A stretch of DNA of 64,000 nt from an uncultured bacterium (GCA_903893315.1 CAITLU010000008.1:1-64000); one strand, 5' to 3'; counted from the stretch's first letter, positions 34,604 to 44,907 are shown. Numbers and translations: made by a program. Notes: generated from the sequence alone by a model not told the origin.

Positions 34604-34725
34604 GTGTTCGTGCTGCCACTTATCGGGCCCGCGAACAGTAGCACCCGGATCGGGGACGCTGCCAACACAAAGACGCAGTTTGGTTAAAAAAAGCGGAGCC
34701 CGGCGCCGCGGCGAGGAAACACAGA

Positions 34726-35455
<730 letters not shown>

Positions 35456-35463
<8 letters not shown>

Positions 35464-36082
35464 GCTGACGAGCGTGGTGCTCGCGACTACCAACAAGGGA
35501 AAGTCGAGAGACTTTCGCTATCTGTTGGAAGGAAGCGGAATCGAGGTGCGGCTGCCCGAAGAATTCGGCGTCGCACTCGATGTCGAGGAGAGCGGCGCTA
35601 CCTTCGAGCAGAACGCGCTGCTGAAGGCTCGCGCGTTCGCCGGCGCATTGCCTGGCCATGCAGTGCTGGCGGATGATTCGGGACTCAGCGTCGATACGCT
35701 CGGCGGCAGGCCCGGCGTCTACTCGGCGCGCTACGCAGGAGGCGGCGGCGACGGTGCGAACAATCGCAAGGTACTCGACGAACTGCGCGGCGCAGGTGAT
35801 CGACGCGCCGCCTTCGTGTGCGTGCTCGCGCTGAAGCTGGCGGACGGGACCGAGATCGTCGGCGAAGGGCGCTGCGAGGGGCGCATCCTCGACGAGGAAA
35901 GAGGCGGCAACGGTTTCGGTTACGATCCGATCTTTTTTCGTGACGATCTCGGGTGCACTTTCGGTCAGGCATCGTCCGCGCAGAAGAACGCCCGCAGTCA
36001 TCGCGCCGCCGCCGTGGCGGTGCTGCTCGGGAAGCTGGGGAGGCAGGTCGGTCTCGGCGGCGGAGCCGGTCAGGTCGGCTGA
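35456..36082 (+). CDS. rdgB: Non-canonical purine NTP pyrophosphatase, RdgB/HAM1
   Basis: This 208-residue protein hydrolyses ITP, dITP and XTP to monophosphates, keeping them out of nucleic acids. [18 protein letters not shown] is the N-terminal substrate loop, [24 protein letters not shown] the central signature, and [11 protein letters not shown] the late one (residues about 145-160). The GTG start lies inside rph, with an eight-base overlap, so translation is coupled. The extra 10 or so residues at the C-terminus compared with E. coli RdgB are Gly-rich and probably disordered. Confidence 0.95.
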
Positions 36083-36132
36083 CCCGTCGCGGATTGAAAC
36101 CGCCTCTCATGCAAGCGACAATCCGCGGTCTT

Positions 36133-36209
<77 letters not shown>

Positions 36210-36282
36210 CTTTAAGAATCCTTGGCGTCGCACGATATTTCTGCGACGAGACGGATGCAGGGTTTCTTGCCTCACGGCACAC

Positions 36283-36356
36283 GCGCCCGTAGCTCAGTCG
36301 GATAGAGCACCGGCCTTCTAAGCCGGTGGCCGCTGGTTCGAGTCCAGCCGGGCGCA
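36283..36356 (+). tRNA. tRNA-Arg (UCU), CCA not encoded
   Basis: The acceptor stem pairs GCGCCCG with CGGGCGC. The anticodon stem is CCGGC/GCCGG around CTTCTAA, giving anticodon TCT (codons AGA and AGG). The T-arm GGTTCGAGTCC is standard. After discriminator A the DNA reads CTT, not CCA, so the tail must be added by a nucleotidyltransferase, unlike the neighbouring tRNA-Pro. The tctC stop follows 25 bases downstream on the other strand. Confidence 0.94.
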
Positions 36357-36381
36357 CTTTTCTCTGACAGGTTCCTGGGAA

Positions 36382-37359
36382 TCAGGGTTTGGCGGTCGCG
36401 GTGGCCTGAGTCAGCACGGTCTTCCAGCGCGCGACTTCGCTCTCAACCAACTTCTGCAGCGCAGCCGGTGTGCGGCCGGTCGCATCCGGAACCACCGCAC
36501 CGAGCTCGTCCAGGCGCTTGCGCGCATCGGGATCATCCAGAGCCTTGACCAGCGCGTCGTTGAGCACGGCGACGATTTCCGGCGGTGTGCCTTTGGGCGC
36601 GAAGATCGCGTTCCAGGCGCTGACCTCGTAATTGTCCAGACCGGCTTCTCTGGTGGTAGGCAGTCCGGGCAGAGCCGCGGAGCGGACACGCGTGGCGATC
36701 GCGAAGGCCTTGATGGTGCCTGCGTTGATCTGGCTCACCAGGTTGACGATCTGGTCGGTCATGTAATCCACCTGGCCCGACATCATGTCGTTCAGCGCCG
36801 GTCCGGTGCCCGTATAAGGAATCAAGGTCGGCCTGGTGCCGAGGATGGAGTCGAGCAGGATCCCGGTCGAATGCGACACTGATCCGACGCCGGCGTGGGC
36901 GTGGTTGGCCTTGTCGCCCTCAGCCCTGGCCCAGGCGATGAATTCCTTCAGGTCATTTGCCGGGTGGGTCTTGCTCGCCACGATTATGATCGGGGTTTCA
37001 GCCGCGAGACCCACGGGGGCGAAATCTCTTGCCGGGTCGTATTTCAGCTTGAGATAGAGAGCGGGCGCGGCGCCGTGGGTTCCCATGTGTCCCATCATTA
37101 TCGTGTAGCCGTCGGGCGCAGCGACGCTTGCGCGGGTGATGCCGGTCGTGCCGCCGGCGCCCGCGACGTTCTCGATCACTATCTGCCGGCCGAGCGTGCG
37201 CGACATCGGCTCCGCGACGATGCGCGCGATGATGTCGGTCGGCCCACCGGCCGCGAACGGCACCACCATGGTGATCGGCTTGGTCGGATAGGTCTGAGCA
37301 AAAGCTGGAACCGCGATCGAGACGGCCACGGCGGCCGCGAGCATCGATGTTTTTTTCAA
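36382..37359 (-). CDS. Tripartite tricarboxylate transporter substrate-binding protein (TctC/Bug family)
   Basis: This 325-residue periplasmic protein has a signal peptide (MLAAAVAVSIAVPAFAQTYP). YPTKPITMVVPFAAGGPTD is the signature Bug/TctC opening, which holds the ligand between two lobes. ENVAGAGGTTGITRA and YTGTGPALNDMMSGQVDYM are the other conserved patches. Ligands of this family are carboxylates such as citrate, tartrate or aromatic acids. It starts at TTG 37359, with GAGGAAG seven to eight bases before it. It is the last gene of tctB-tctA-tctC, 110 bases after tctA, and is convergent with the tRNA-Arg gene. Confidence 0.9.
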   Translation of the reverse strand: MKKTSMLAAAVAVSIAVPAFAQTYPTKPITMVVPFAAGGPTDIIARIVAEPMSRTLGRQIVIENVAGAGGTTGITRASVAAPDGYTIMMGHMGTHGAAPALYLKLKYDPARDFAPVGLAAETPIIIVASKTHPANDLKEFIAWARAEGDKANHAHAGVGSVSHSTGILLDSILGTRPTLIPYTGTGPALNDMMSGQVDYMTDQIVNLVSQINAGTIKAFAIATRVRSAALPGLPTTREAGLDNYEVSAWNAIFAPKGTPPEIVAVLNDALVKALDDPDARKRLDELGAVVPDATGRTPAALQKLVESEVARWKTVLTQATATAKP

Positions 37360-37469
37360 GACGGCTTCCTCGTCAAGGTCGGGAGTTGCAGCAGCGAAAA
37401 CAGCAATGGGACTTCAGGGCCGAGAAAACAAATGGCGCGGCAAAGTCAGCGCGTATCTTTCGTCAGCGC

Positions 37470-38969
37470 TCAGTCCTGAAACGCTACTTCGCGTTTCCTG
37501 TTGATCGACGGCAACAACGCCACGATCAGCATGATGGCCGCCACCGCGAGCAGGCCCGCGGAAATCGGCCGGTCGATGAACGTGGCGAAGCTGCCGCGCG
37601 ACAAGATGAGCGATTGACGCAGTTTCTCTTCCATCAGTTTGCCGAGCACGAACCCGAGCAGCAGTGGCGCCGGCTCGTAACCCAACTTGATCAGGACGTA
37701 GCCGACCACTGCGAAAAAAGCGGTGAAGTATAGGTCTTCGACCGAATTGTTGATCGAGTAGATGCCGATGCAGCAGAAGACCAGGATGGCCGGGAACAGT
37801 AGGCGATAGGGAACCTTCAGCAGCTTCACCCAGATCCCGACAAGCGGCATGTTTATGATGACCAGCATCGCGTTGCCGATCCACATCGACGCGATCATGC
37901 CCCAGAACAGTTCGGGGTTCTTGGTCATCACCTGCGGACCGGGGATGACGCCGTGGATGGTCATCGCGCCGACCATGAGCGCCATCACCGCGTTGGGAGG
38001 AATGCCGAGCGTGAGAAGCGGAATGAACGCCGTCTGGGCTCCGGCGTTGTTGGCCGATTCAGGGCCGGCGACTCCTTCTATGGCGCCCCTGCCGAAACGG
38101 CTCGGATCTTTCGCCAGCTTTTTTTCCATTGCGTAGGAGGCGAACGGACCGAGCACGGCGCCGTTGCCGGGCAGGATGCCGAGCAAACCGCCGATCAGCG
38201 TGCCGCGCAGCACCGCCGGCGCGGATTGTCTGATGTCGTCCCAGCTCGGAAGGAGCCTGCCGATCCTGTCGTGCAGGACATCGCGTGCTTCGGGGCTTTC
38301 CAGATTGCGGATGATTTCCGCGAAACCGAAAATTCCCATCGCGAGCGGCGCGAAGTCGATGCCGTCTGACAGGCGTGGAATGCCCAGCGTCATGCGCTCC
38401 TGGCCGGTTTCGAGATCGGTTCCGACGGTCGCGAACATTAGTCCGAGCAGCACCATCAGGCCGGCCTTGAAGATCGAACCGCGCGCCAGCACGGTCGAGA
38501 ACACGAGGCCCATGATCATCAGCGAAAAATATTCTGCGGGACCGAACAACTGGGCCAGACGCGTCAACGGCTGGCCCATGGCGGCGATGAAAAGCGTAGC
38601 GACGCAGCCGGCGAAGAAGGAGCCGAGTGCTGCAATCCCCAGTGCCGCACCCGCGCGGCCCTGTCTGGCCATCTGATGACCATCCAGTGTCGTCACTACG
38701 GATGTCGCTTCACCGGGTATGTTGACGAGAATGGCCGTCGTCGAGCCGCCGTACTGCGCCCCGTAGTAGATGCCCGCCAGCATGATCAGGGCACCGGTCG
38801 GATCGAGGCCGAAGGTGAGCGGAAGCAGCATGGCGATCGTCGCCACCGGACCGACGCCGGGCAAGACCCCGACCAGGGTTCCGATCATGCATCCGGTGAA
38901 GCACAGAAGCAGATTCTGCGCGGTGAAGGCGACGCCGAAGCCGATTGCGAGGTTGGAAAAGAGATCCAC
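37470..38969 (-). CDS. tctA: Tripartite tricarboxylate transporter large permease (TctA)
   Basis: This 499-residue polytopic protein has about 11-12 membrane segments. GVLPGVGPVATIAMLLPLTF and the paralogous GILPGNGAVLGPFASYAMEK are the duplicated signature loops of TctA, and YYGAQYGGSTTAILVNIPGE is also diagnostic. It imports a carboxylate bound to TctC, driven by the ion gradient. The GTG start at 38969 lies 12 bases after the tctB stop, with a GAGAG-type ribosome site. Length and motifs are normal for the family. Confidence 0.93.
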   Translation of the reverse strand: MDLFSNLAIGFGVAFTAQNLLLCFTGCMIGTLVGVLPGVGPVATIAMLLPLTFGLDPTGALIMLAGIYYGAQYGGSTTAILVNIPGEATSVVTTLDGHQMARQGRAGAALGIAALGSFFAGCVATLFIAAMGQPLTRLAQLFGPAEYFSLMIMGLVFSTVLARGSIFKAGLMVLLGLMFATVGTDLETGQERMTLGIPRLSDGIDFAPLAMGIFGFAEIIRNLESPEARDVLHDRIGRLLPSWDDIRQSAPAVLRGTLIGGLLGILPGNGAVLGPFASYAMEKKLAKDPSRFGRGAIEGVAGPESANNAGAQTAFIPLLTLGIPPNAVMALMVGAMTIHGVIPGPQVMTKNPELFWGMIASMWIGNAMLVIINMPLVGIWVKLLKVPYRLLFPAILVFCCIGIYSINNSVEDLYFTAFFAVVGYVLIKLGYEPAPLLLGFVLGKLMEEKLRQSLILSRGSFATFIDRPISAGLLAVAAIMLIVALLPSINRKREVAFQD

Positions 38970-38981
38970 TGATTCTCTCTG

Positions 38982-39470
38982 TCACATGAACGCGACGACC
39001 GGGATCGGAAGACCGAGCGCATACTTGAAAAGCAGGATGCAGAACACGGTGATGCACACCGCGAATACGGACGTTTCGAGCGGACGCATTTCGTCGGTCG
39101 CAGCGGAGGCGAAGATCATCGACACAGGGCCCGCGACGACAAGGCCCAGCGAGCGTATCGTCAAGCCGAAGAGCACGATGCCGCCGATGATGAAGAACAT
39201 GCCGCGCAGGTGCGGCATCGTCATGACTTCTCCGCCGGCGACAAGGCCGGTGGTGGCCAGGACAGCGCCGCCGATCGCGATGAGCACCGCAACCGACATC
39301 GGCAACATGCCGGGGCCCATGGCACCTGGCGAGCCAAGCGGCAGATCCCAAGCTTGCCAGGCGAAAAAGGCACCGGCCATGGAGAGCACGAGCCCTCCGA
39401 TCACGTCCTGTGTAATCCTGGCCCGGCCTGCGGTCGAAACCTCACGCCCGCTGCTTGAATCGTCGGTCAT
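38982..39470 (-). CDS. tctB: Tripartite tricarboxylate transporter small permease (TctB)
   Basis: This 162-residue protein has four predicted membrane segments: DVIGGLVLSMAGAFFAWQAW, LPMSVAVLIAIGGAVLAT, FFIIGGIVLFGLTIRSLG and a late VFAVCITVFCILLFKYALG. That is the normal length and topology of TctB, the small subunit paired with TctA. The ATG at 39470 is used; an in-frame start 78 bases upstream would add Arg-rich residues. It opens the tctB-tctA-tctC operon. The 144-base gap upstream to the sulfotransferase holds no clear signal. Confidence 0.85.
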   Translation of the reverse strand: MTDDSSSGREVSTAGRARITQDVIGGLVLSMAGAFFAWQAWDLPLGSPGAMGPGMLPMSVAVLIAIGGAVLATTGLVAGGEVMTMPHLRGMFFIIGGIVLFGLTIRSLGLVVAGPVSMIFASAATDEMRPLETSVFAVCITVFCILLFKYALGLPIPVVAFM

Positions 39471-39614
39471 GGACAGCGTTCCTTGCCTGCCGCTGCGGTA
39501 TTCAGCGTCGCGACGGATTGTGACGGTGGAGGCCTGCCGTCTCAACACGCTGCGGCCCTACGGAGCCGGTCGCGGCACCTTTGACGAGCAGGCCGCTTGC
39601 GCCGCGCGCAGCGC

Positions 39615-40838
39615 TCAGAGAGGCGGCATCCCGCCGAGGAATGCTTCGTAGTATGGACGGAACTGTTCGTGCATCCAGCGGCGCTCGATGCCGCATTCTT
39701 CCAGTGAGTATTCGTGTTTGCCGAACCCGTGCTGAGGCCGGTTGGCGAGCCAGTGGCCGAGGCGCTGCGCAAATTCCGAATCGAAGCGCAGATCGAAGTG
39801 GCGGTAGATCGCCTGTACGGCCGCAACCGGGTCCTTCGACAGTTCTTCGTAGGTCACCTGCGCAAGACGATCATCCGGTATGCTGCCTCGCGCCGCGCTG
39901 AAACGCTCGGTAGACTCGCGCAACATCGCCACGTTGGCGCGTGCCGTCCGGTTCACGTCGAGCTTGGCGGCGACCATGGCGTGGATCGTGTAGAAGAGGC
40001 TGTTGACGCTGGCTACTACCGGCTCGGGATCGCGAACGGTGTGGATCATCATGGCCTCCGGAACGGCCGCGTGCAGCGCATCTATGTGGCCGGCGTGGGC
40101 CGGTGCTTTGAGCGTGAGCCGCTGCTGCGGCCTCTCGGCCTGGAAGATCTGCAGGTGCTCACGGTAGACCCGGTAGGCCGCGTGCATGTCCTGGGTCTTG
40201 TACCAATCGACGTACGAATAGACCGGCGAGAACATCCAGAAGCTGATGCTGCGCAGGCTGCTGTCGAGCAACAGCACGCACTCTTCGGGTTCGTCGATGT
40301 CGATGTAGTGCTTGGCGTCCAGGCCCGGCGCCATCTTCTTCACGAGCTTGATCTGTCCGATGGCGCGGCGGCGGCGGTCGTCGGGGCCTGGACCGAGGAT
40401 GGGGTCGCGCAGTTCCCACATGAAGAGCGCCCGAGCAGCGGTGTCGAGGGAAAGCAGCCGGTGCAGCATGGTGGTGCCCGAGCGCGGCAGTCCGAGCACG
40501 ATCAGCGGCGCGATGAGCGGTGTCCTGAATACCTCGGGCCTGGTCTTGTGCAGGTCGATGCGCCGCAGGCGCGTGACCAGCGCGCCGGTGACGTGGTCGC
40601 GCAGGGCGAGACGGCCGCTGAGGCTCAGATTGGCGTCGTGTTCGGCGGAGTCGCAGAGAACTTCGAGCGCCTCCTCGAAATCGTCGTCTCCGAAGTCTGA
40701 CAGGCGGCTGCGTTCCCGTGCGCGTCGTTTGAGCGCCGCGGGTGTCAAGCTCACCAACGGCATCCCGAGCTCGCGCGCTGCGCTTCCTACGGCGTTGGCG
40801 AGGCGTGCAAACAAAGGCAGGCGGATGGGTTCGAGCAT
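39615..40838 (-). CDS. Sulfotransferase family protein
   Basis: This 407-residue protein carries the PAPS 5'-phosphosulfate loop VLGLPRSGTTMLHRLLSLD near residue 117. It also has the 3'-phosphate-binding region (TVRDPEPVVASVNSLFY), where the Arg and Ser contact PAPS. An all-alpha N-terminal extension of about 100 residues precedes the domain. Such bacterial members sulfonate lipids, glycans or small alcohols; acceptor unknown. The ATG at 40838 follows AGGAACGC and starts MLEPIRLPL; the longer in-frame region upstream has no domain and is Arg-rich. It is divergent from the small exported protein at 41131. Confidence 0.87.
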   Translation of the reverse strand: MLEPIRLPLFARLANAVGSAARELGMPLVSLTPAALKRRARERSRLSDFGDDDFEEALEVLCDSAEHDANLSLSGRLALRDHVTGALVTRLRRIDLHKTRPEVFRTPLIAPLIVLGLPRSGTTMLHRLLSLDTAARALFMWELRDPILGPGPDDRRRRAIGQIKLVKKMAPGLDAKHYIDIDEPEECVLLLDSSLRSISFWMFSPVYSYVDWYKTQDMHAAYRVYREHLQIFQAERPQQRLTLKAPAHAGHIDALHAAVPEAMMIHTVRDPEPVVASVNSLFYTIHAMVAAKLDVNRTARANVAMLRESTERFSAARGSIPDDRLAQVTYEELSKDPVAAVQAIYRHFDLRFDSEFAQRLGHWLANRPQHGFGKHEYSLEECGIERRWMHEQFRPYYEAFLGGMPPL

Positions 40839-41130
40839 CTTGCGTTCCTGCTGTCGGCAGCGCAGGCCAGTGGCGCTGAAGCCACCCGCCGCGGGCCACG
40901 CTCTGTAGCAGTGATCGTATTGCGCTGCACGTGGGGCGCTCGAACCTCGTGCGGCGGCGCTCGGGATTCGACTTGGGTACGACAGCCGTAATAGATTCGC
41001 TCTCACTTGGGGGGCACCGCGAGTCGGGGAAGCGCGACGGCGTCGGCGCGCAATGGTGATCGTTGCCTCGGAAACCGGCCGGACGCCGAAAAGAAACTCC
41101 GGAATATCGAATCCCGGCAAGGGATAGGGA

Positions 41131-41637
41131 ATGGGACACTTGATGACGCAAGGCCGGGCAGGACTTTTACCGAACGGTTGCGGCAGGCGCTTTCGCAGTC
41201 GCCGCGGCCGGCCCGTGCTTGTCGCTCTGCTGGTCATTGCTTGGCTTGCCGCGCCGGCCATGGCGGAGCAGGACGCGCCTCAGGGCGCGGGTGGGGCGGT
41301 GCCGGACGTGGCCGCTTCGACGACCAGGCCGGCTTCCGAGCGTGAACAACTCGATCTGCTGCGAAGGCTGCTCAGCCTTAAAGCACCAACCCCGGCGCCG
41401 AGTTCCAGGGCGGCGTCCGGCGCGGCGAAGGTGGAAGCTGCGTCAACTTCGGCATCGAGCGCGAAGTCGCCCCTCGTCAAGCCTAAGTCTGCACCGCTGA
41501 CGCCGCGCAAGGCCACGGCGAAGTCGAAACCTGCAACCGCGCCGAAGCCAAAGGCGAAGTCCGCGCCGAAGCCCAGGACTCCGCTCAAGGCGCTAGCCCA
41601 ACCGACGCTCCCGTCTCTGCAAGCACCGACGCATTGA
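41131..41637 (+). CDS. Small exported Ala/Pro/Lys-rich protein
   Basis: This 168-residue protein has a signal-like N-terminus (LVALLVIAWLAAPAMA). The mature region is low-complexity: a short helical SEREQLDLLRRLLSLK, then a basic tail of Ala, Pro, Ser and Lys (TPRKATAKSKPATAPKPKAK), like a histone H1 tail. No domain was recognised. The tail may bind nucleic acid, phosphate-bearing polymers or the envelope; this is a guess. The ATG at 41131 or at 41143 could be used. The stop overlaps the TTG start of the GST-like gene by four bases, which supports it being real. Divergent promoters for it and the sulfotransferase must lie in the 292-base gap. Confidence 0.6.
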   Translation: MGHLMTQGRAGLLPNGCGRRFRSRRGRPVLVALLVIAWLAAPAMAEQDAPQGAGGAVPDVAASTTRPASEREQLDLLRRLLSLKAPTPAPSSRAASGAAKVEAASTSASSAKSPLVKPKSAPLTPRKATAKSKPATAPKPKAKSAPKPRTPLKALAQPTLPSLQAPTH

Positions 41638-42863
41638 GCGCCGCACGAATGAACGCAGCCGTCAAAACCTTGAAGTCGCTGGTGCCTGCGTGGGTCGTCT
41701 GGACATCTGAACTGTCGCCCTTCGGTCTCAAGCTCCTGCTGCTGTGCCGCGGCTCGGGCTTCCCTGTGCGCGTGCTGCCCGCTTCGGGAACGACACTGGA
41801 GAACCTGCGTTACTCACGCCGTCGCGAGTTGCTGTTGCGGCGGCGCCTGCCGCTTACGTGGCCGCTGATGACTGCCGAGGACGAATTCCCGGCGGTGCCT
41901 TACCTGTTCGGTCCCGGCGGCGAGAATCTCTACGACTCCACTGCCATCGCCGAGTGGCTCGACGGCCGCGCCGGCGCGGCGGCGTTGCGCTGGATTCCCG
42001 AGGACAGGGCTGCGGCCTTCGTCGTGCGTCTCATCGACGACTACGCCGACGAGTTCGGCATCTACATGGTTCACCACAACCGCTGGAAGGTCTCGGCGAC
42101 CGACAACGACGCCGGCGCCAGGGTCGCGCGCGATTTCGCCAGTCTGTTCGGACCGCTCCGCCACGCGTTCGGGCGCTGGTTCGCGCGCCGTCAGGTACGG
42201 CGACTTCCGTATCTTTTCAGCGTGGCGCCGGAAGGTTTCAGCATCGAAGGAGTCGCGCGGGTTCTCACGCCGCCTTCACGCGGTGGTTTTCCTCCGACCC
42301 ACGAACTTCTCGAAGACGCGTTCGCCAGGCTTGCGGACATTCTCGAAACATTACTGAGTGAGCGTGCGTTCGTTCTCGGCGAGCGTCCGACTCTGGCCGA
42401 CGCTGCTCTTTACGGGCAACTCGCGATGAACCTTTCCGACCCCGGCGCGCGGCGCTGGATGCACGAACGTGCGCCGCGTCTCGAAGCGTGGCTGGTGCGA
42501 TTGCACGACGGCGCGGCAGATGTATTGCCGGCGCGCGGTGACATCGGTCTGGACGCGGCCATCAAGCCACTGCTCAGCGAAATCTTCCGCATCCACGTTG
42601 CACTGATGCGAGCGAACTACGCGGCCTGGAGCGACCTGAGGCAGCGCGGCTGCGCGCGCTTCAACGAAGCCGCCTTCGATCGCTGCGAGGCGCTCTATGA
42701 CGGAGAACTCGACGGTCGGCGCTTTCGTGCGGTTGCCAAGAGCTTTCAGGCTCGCGTGTGGATGGACTGCCTCGCTCGCTGGAAAGCGCTCGGCGCGTCC
42801 GAACGCGAAGCGGTTGCGCGACTTCTGCCCGAGGATCACGGACTCGACGGCGAGGTACGCTGA
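41634..42863 (+). CDS. Glutathione S-transferase-like protein, extended
   Basis: This 409-residue protein has a thioredoxin-fold-like N-terminus (VVWTSELSPFGLKLLLLCRG) and a GENLYDSTAIAEWLDG motif that corresponds to the GST cis-Pro/Ser-Thr region. A helical C-terminal domain with LSERAFVLGERPTLADAALYG follows. GSTs are usually 200-250 residues; here about 150 extra residues follow that domain (FRIHVALMRANYAAWSDLR) and are of unknown purpose. It starts at TTG 41634, overlapping the upstream stop; the ATG at 41649 is an alternative. The next gene is an SDR 100 bases downstream. Confidence 0.76.
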   Translation: MSAARMNAAVKTLKSLVPAWVVWTSELSPFGLKLLLLCRGSGFPVRVLPASGTTLENLRYSRRRELLLRRRLPLTWPLMTAEDEFPAVPYLFGPGGENLYDSTAIAEWLDGRAGAAALRWIPEDRAAAFVVRLIDDYADEFGIYMVHHNRWKVSATDNDAGARVARDFASLFGPLRHAFGRWFARRQVRRLPYLFSVAPEGFSIEGVARVLTPPSRGGFPPTHELLEDAFARLADILETLLSERAFVLGERPTLADAALYGQLAMNLSDPGARRWMHERAPRLEAWLVRLHDGAADVLPARGDIGLDAAIKPLLSEIFRIHVALMRANYAAWSDLRQRGCARFNEAAFDRCEALYDGELDGRRFRAVAKSFQARVWMDCLARWKALGASEREAVARLLPEDHGLDGEVR

Positions 42864-42963
42864 AGGACGCGCCGCGCTGAGCGAGGCTCGCGGATGTCAT
42901 GTCGCGCGCCGCACGAGGATCGGCGGTTTGCGGTAGCGGCGCCTTCACGGCTCAATCCCGGCC

Positions 42964-43770
42964 ATGAACTTCGAACTCAAAGGGAAACGCGTTCTCGTAA
43001 CCGGCAGTCATCGCGGAACGGGGGAAGCCACGGCCCGCGCGTTCGCCGCCGAAGGAGCCTGTGTGTTCGTCCACGGTTTCGAAGCCGGACAGGCGGATCT
43101 CGTTGCGGCATCGATCGTTGCGGGCGGCGGCGAGGCCCATGCGGTGTGGGGCGACATCACAGGTGATGCGGGTGCGGAGGCGGTTGCGTCGCCGCTTGCG
43201 GCGCGTGGCGGAGTGGACGTCCTGGTCAACAATTACGGCGTGGCCGGCGCGGGCCGCTGGAGCGATACGACGAGTGACGACTGGATCGACATGTACCAGC
43301 GCAACGTCTTGTCGGGGGTCCGCATGACTCGCCTGCTGGTACCCGCGATGCGCGAGCGCGGCTGGGGACGTGTGATCTTCGTCGGTACGGTCGGTTCGGT
43401 CAGGCCGCGCGCCGTGATGCCCGGTTACTATGCGGCCAAGGCGGCGTTGCCCGTGGTGGTGCTGAGTCTGGCCAAAGAACTCGCTGGTACCGGCATCACG
43501 GTGAACTGCGTAAGTCCGGGCGTGCTGCGTACCGCCGAGGTAGAACAGCACTTTCGCGCGCGTGCGGCGCGCAAAGGATGGGGCGAGGACTGGGACGAGA
43601 TCGGGCGCCGCGCGATAGCCGAGACGCTGGGACCGGGCTCGGCAGCTTCGCGTCTGGGCTTGCCGTCGGAAGTGGCCGCGGCGGTGGTCTTCCTGGCGAG
43701 CAGTCAGGCGGCATACATCAACGCGGTCGACCTGCGCGTCGACGGCGGCGCAGCCGACTGCGTCAGATAG
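42964..43770 (+). CDS. SDR family oxidoreductase
   Basis: This 268-residue classical SDR has the cofactor motif VTGSHRGTGEATARAF near residue 11, NNYGVAGAG, the catalytic YYAAK near residue 158 and the C-terminal LRVDGGAADCVR. The usual TGxxxGxG reads TGSHRGTG, which is complete. The substrate is unknown; the closest general class is FabG-like. The ATG follows the GST-like gene by 100 bases on the same strand, so co-transcription with it is possible. The downstream gap of 159 bases before the nitronate monooxygenase contains no obvious terminator. Confidence 0.83.
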   Translation: MNFELKGKRVLVTGSHRGTGEATARAFAAEGACVFVHGFEAGQADLVAASIVAGGGEAHAVWGDITGDAGAEAVASPLAARGGVDVLVNNYGVAGAGRWSDTTSDDWIDMYQRNVLSGVRMTRLLVPAMRERGWGRVIFVGTVGSVRPRAVMPGYYAAKAALPVVVLSLAKELAGTGITVNCVSPGVLRTAEVEQHFRARAARKGWGEDWDEIGRRAIAETLGPGSAASRLGLPSEVAAAVVFLASSQAAYINAVDLRVDGGAADCVR

Positions 43771-43929
43771 CCGCCCCAGCGCAGGCCGGCGCTGCGACCT
43801 CTTTGGCTCGGCACCGCGTGCGATTGCTTCAGCGATGCTTTGCATCTGAGATGCGCGCGCACCTGCCGGGCGTGAGCGCGCTCGTGCGAAATCGATTCTG
43901 TTCAGACTGATCAAGAGAGGAGAACCTTC

Positions 43930-44904
43930 ATGCTCAAGACCGCAGTTACCGAAAAGCTCGGCATCAAGTATCCGATCGTTGCCGGCACCATGATGAGCAT
44001 CACGACGGCAGATTTTGTCGCTGCCTGCTCGGAAGCCGGGGGCCTGGGGATTCTGGCCAGCGCGATCTACAAGAGCGTCGACGAACTGCGTGCGGCGATC
44101 CGGCGGGTCAAGGCGCTCACCGATAAGCCGTTCGCGGTCAACGTGAATCTGTTCCCGGCGCTGATGCCGACCGACCAGCCCGCTTACATCAAGGCGATAC
44201 TGGAGGAGGGCGTGAAGATCATCGAGACTTCCGGTCACTCGGCGCCTAAAGAGTATCTGTCGTTGTTCAAGGACTCGGGCGTCACCTGGATCCACAAGTG
44301 CGCCGGCGTGCGTTATGCGATCAAGGCCGCGGCGCTCGGCGCCGACATCGTCACGGTGGTCGGCTACGAGAACGGCGGTGCGACCGGGACTCTCGACGTC
44401 GGAACCTTCGTCATGACTCCGAGCACGGTGGACGCTATCGAGTGTCCGGTCATTGCGGGCGGCGGCGTGTCGGACGGGCGCGGGCTTGCGGCGATTCTGG
44501 CGCTGGGTGCCGGTGCGGCGATCGTAGGCACGCGATTGATGGCCACCAAGGAGTGTCCGATCCACGACAACCTGAAGAACGCGCTGGTAGACGCGGCGGA
44601 AACCGAGACGGTGCTGATCATGCGCTCGGTGGGCGCCACGCATCGTGTGTGGAACAACGCGGCGGCCAGGCGCGTGATCGAGATAGAAGCCGACAGCGCG
44701 GGCGACAAGAGCGAGATCTTCAACGCCGCGGCCGGAAAGAAGGCCAAGCAGATGTACGACGAGGGCAACCTGGACGTGGGAGTGGTTTCGTGCGGCCAGG
44801 GCGTCGGCCTCGTGCACGACGTTCCGAGCGTCAAGGAACTGTTCGCTCAGATGATGGCGCAGACTGAGTCTATAGTCGGTGGACTGAGAGACTCTATCCA
44901 CTGA
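43930..44904 (+). CDS. NAD(P)H-dependent flavin oxidoreductase / nitronate monooxygenase family
   Basis: This 324-residue FMN-binding TIM barrel has the family start (KYPIVAGTMMSITTADFVAA), the ligand-site strand SGVTWIHKCAGV, and the phosphate-binding C-terminal loops VVGYENGGATG and IAGGGVSDGRGLAAILALGA. Members oxidise nitronates or reduce quinones or enoyl compounds, and motifs alone cannot separate these. The ATG has a strong AGAGAGGAGAA ribosome site. A perfect intrinsic terminator directly follows the stop, so this is the last gene of its transcript. Confidence 0.88.
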   Translation: MLKTAVTEKLGIKYPIVAGTMMSITTADFVAACSEAGGLGILASAIYKSVDELRAAIRRVKALTDKPFAVNVNLFPALMPTDQPAYIKAILEEGVKIIETSGHSAPKEYLSLFKDSGVTWIHKCAGVRYAIKAAALGADIVTVVGYENGGATGTLDVGTFVMTPSTVDAIECPVIAGGGVSDGRGLAAILALGAGAAIVGTRLMATKECPIHDNLKNALVDAAETETVLIMRSVGATHRVWNNAAARRVIEIEADSAGDKSEIFNAAAGKKAKQMYDEGNLDVGVVSCGQGVGLVHDVPSVKELFAQMMAQTESIVGGLRDSIH

Positions 44905-44907
44905 AAA

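Noticed and set aside
36283..36400. tRNA-Arg as an island attachment site
   Set aside because: No integrase, no second copy of the tRNA 3' end and no change in gene style were seen; the tct operon next to it looks ordinary.
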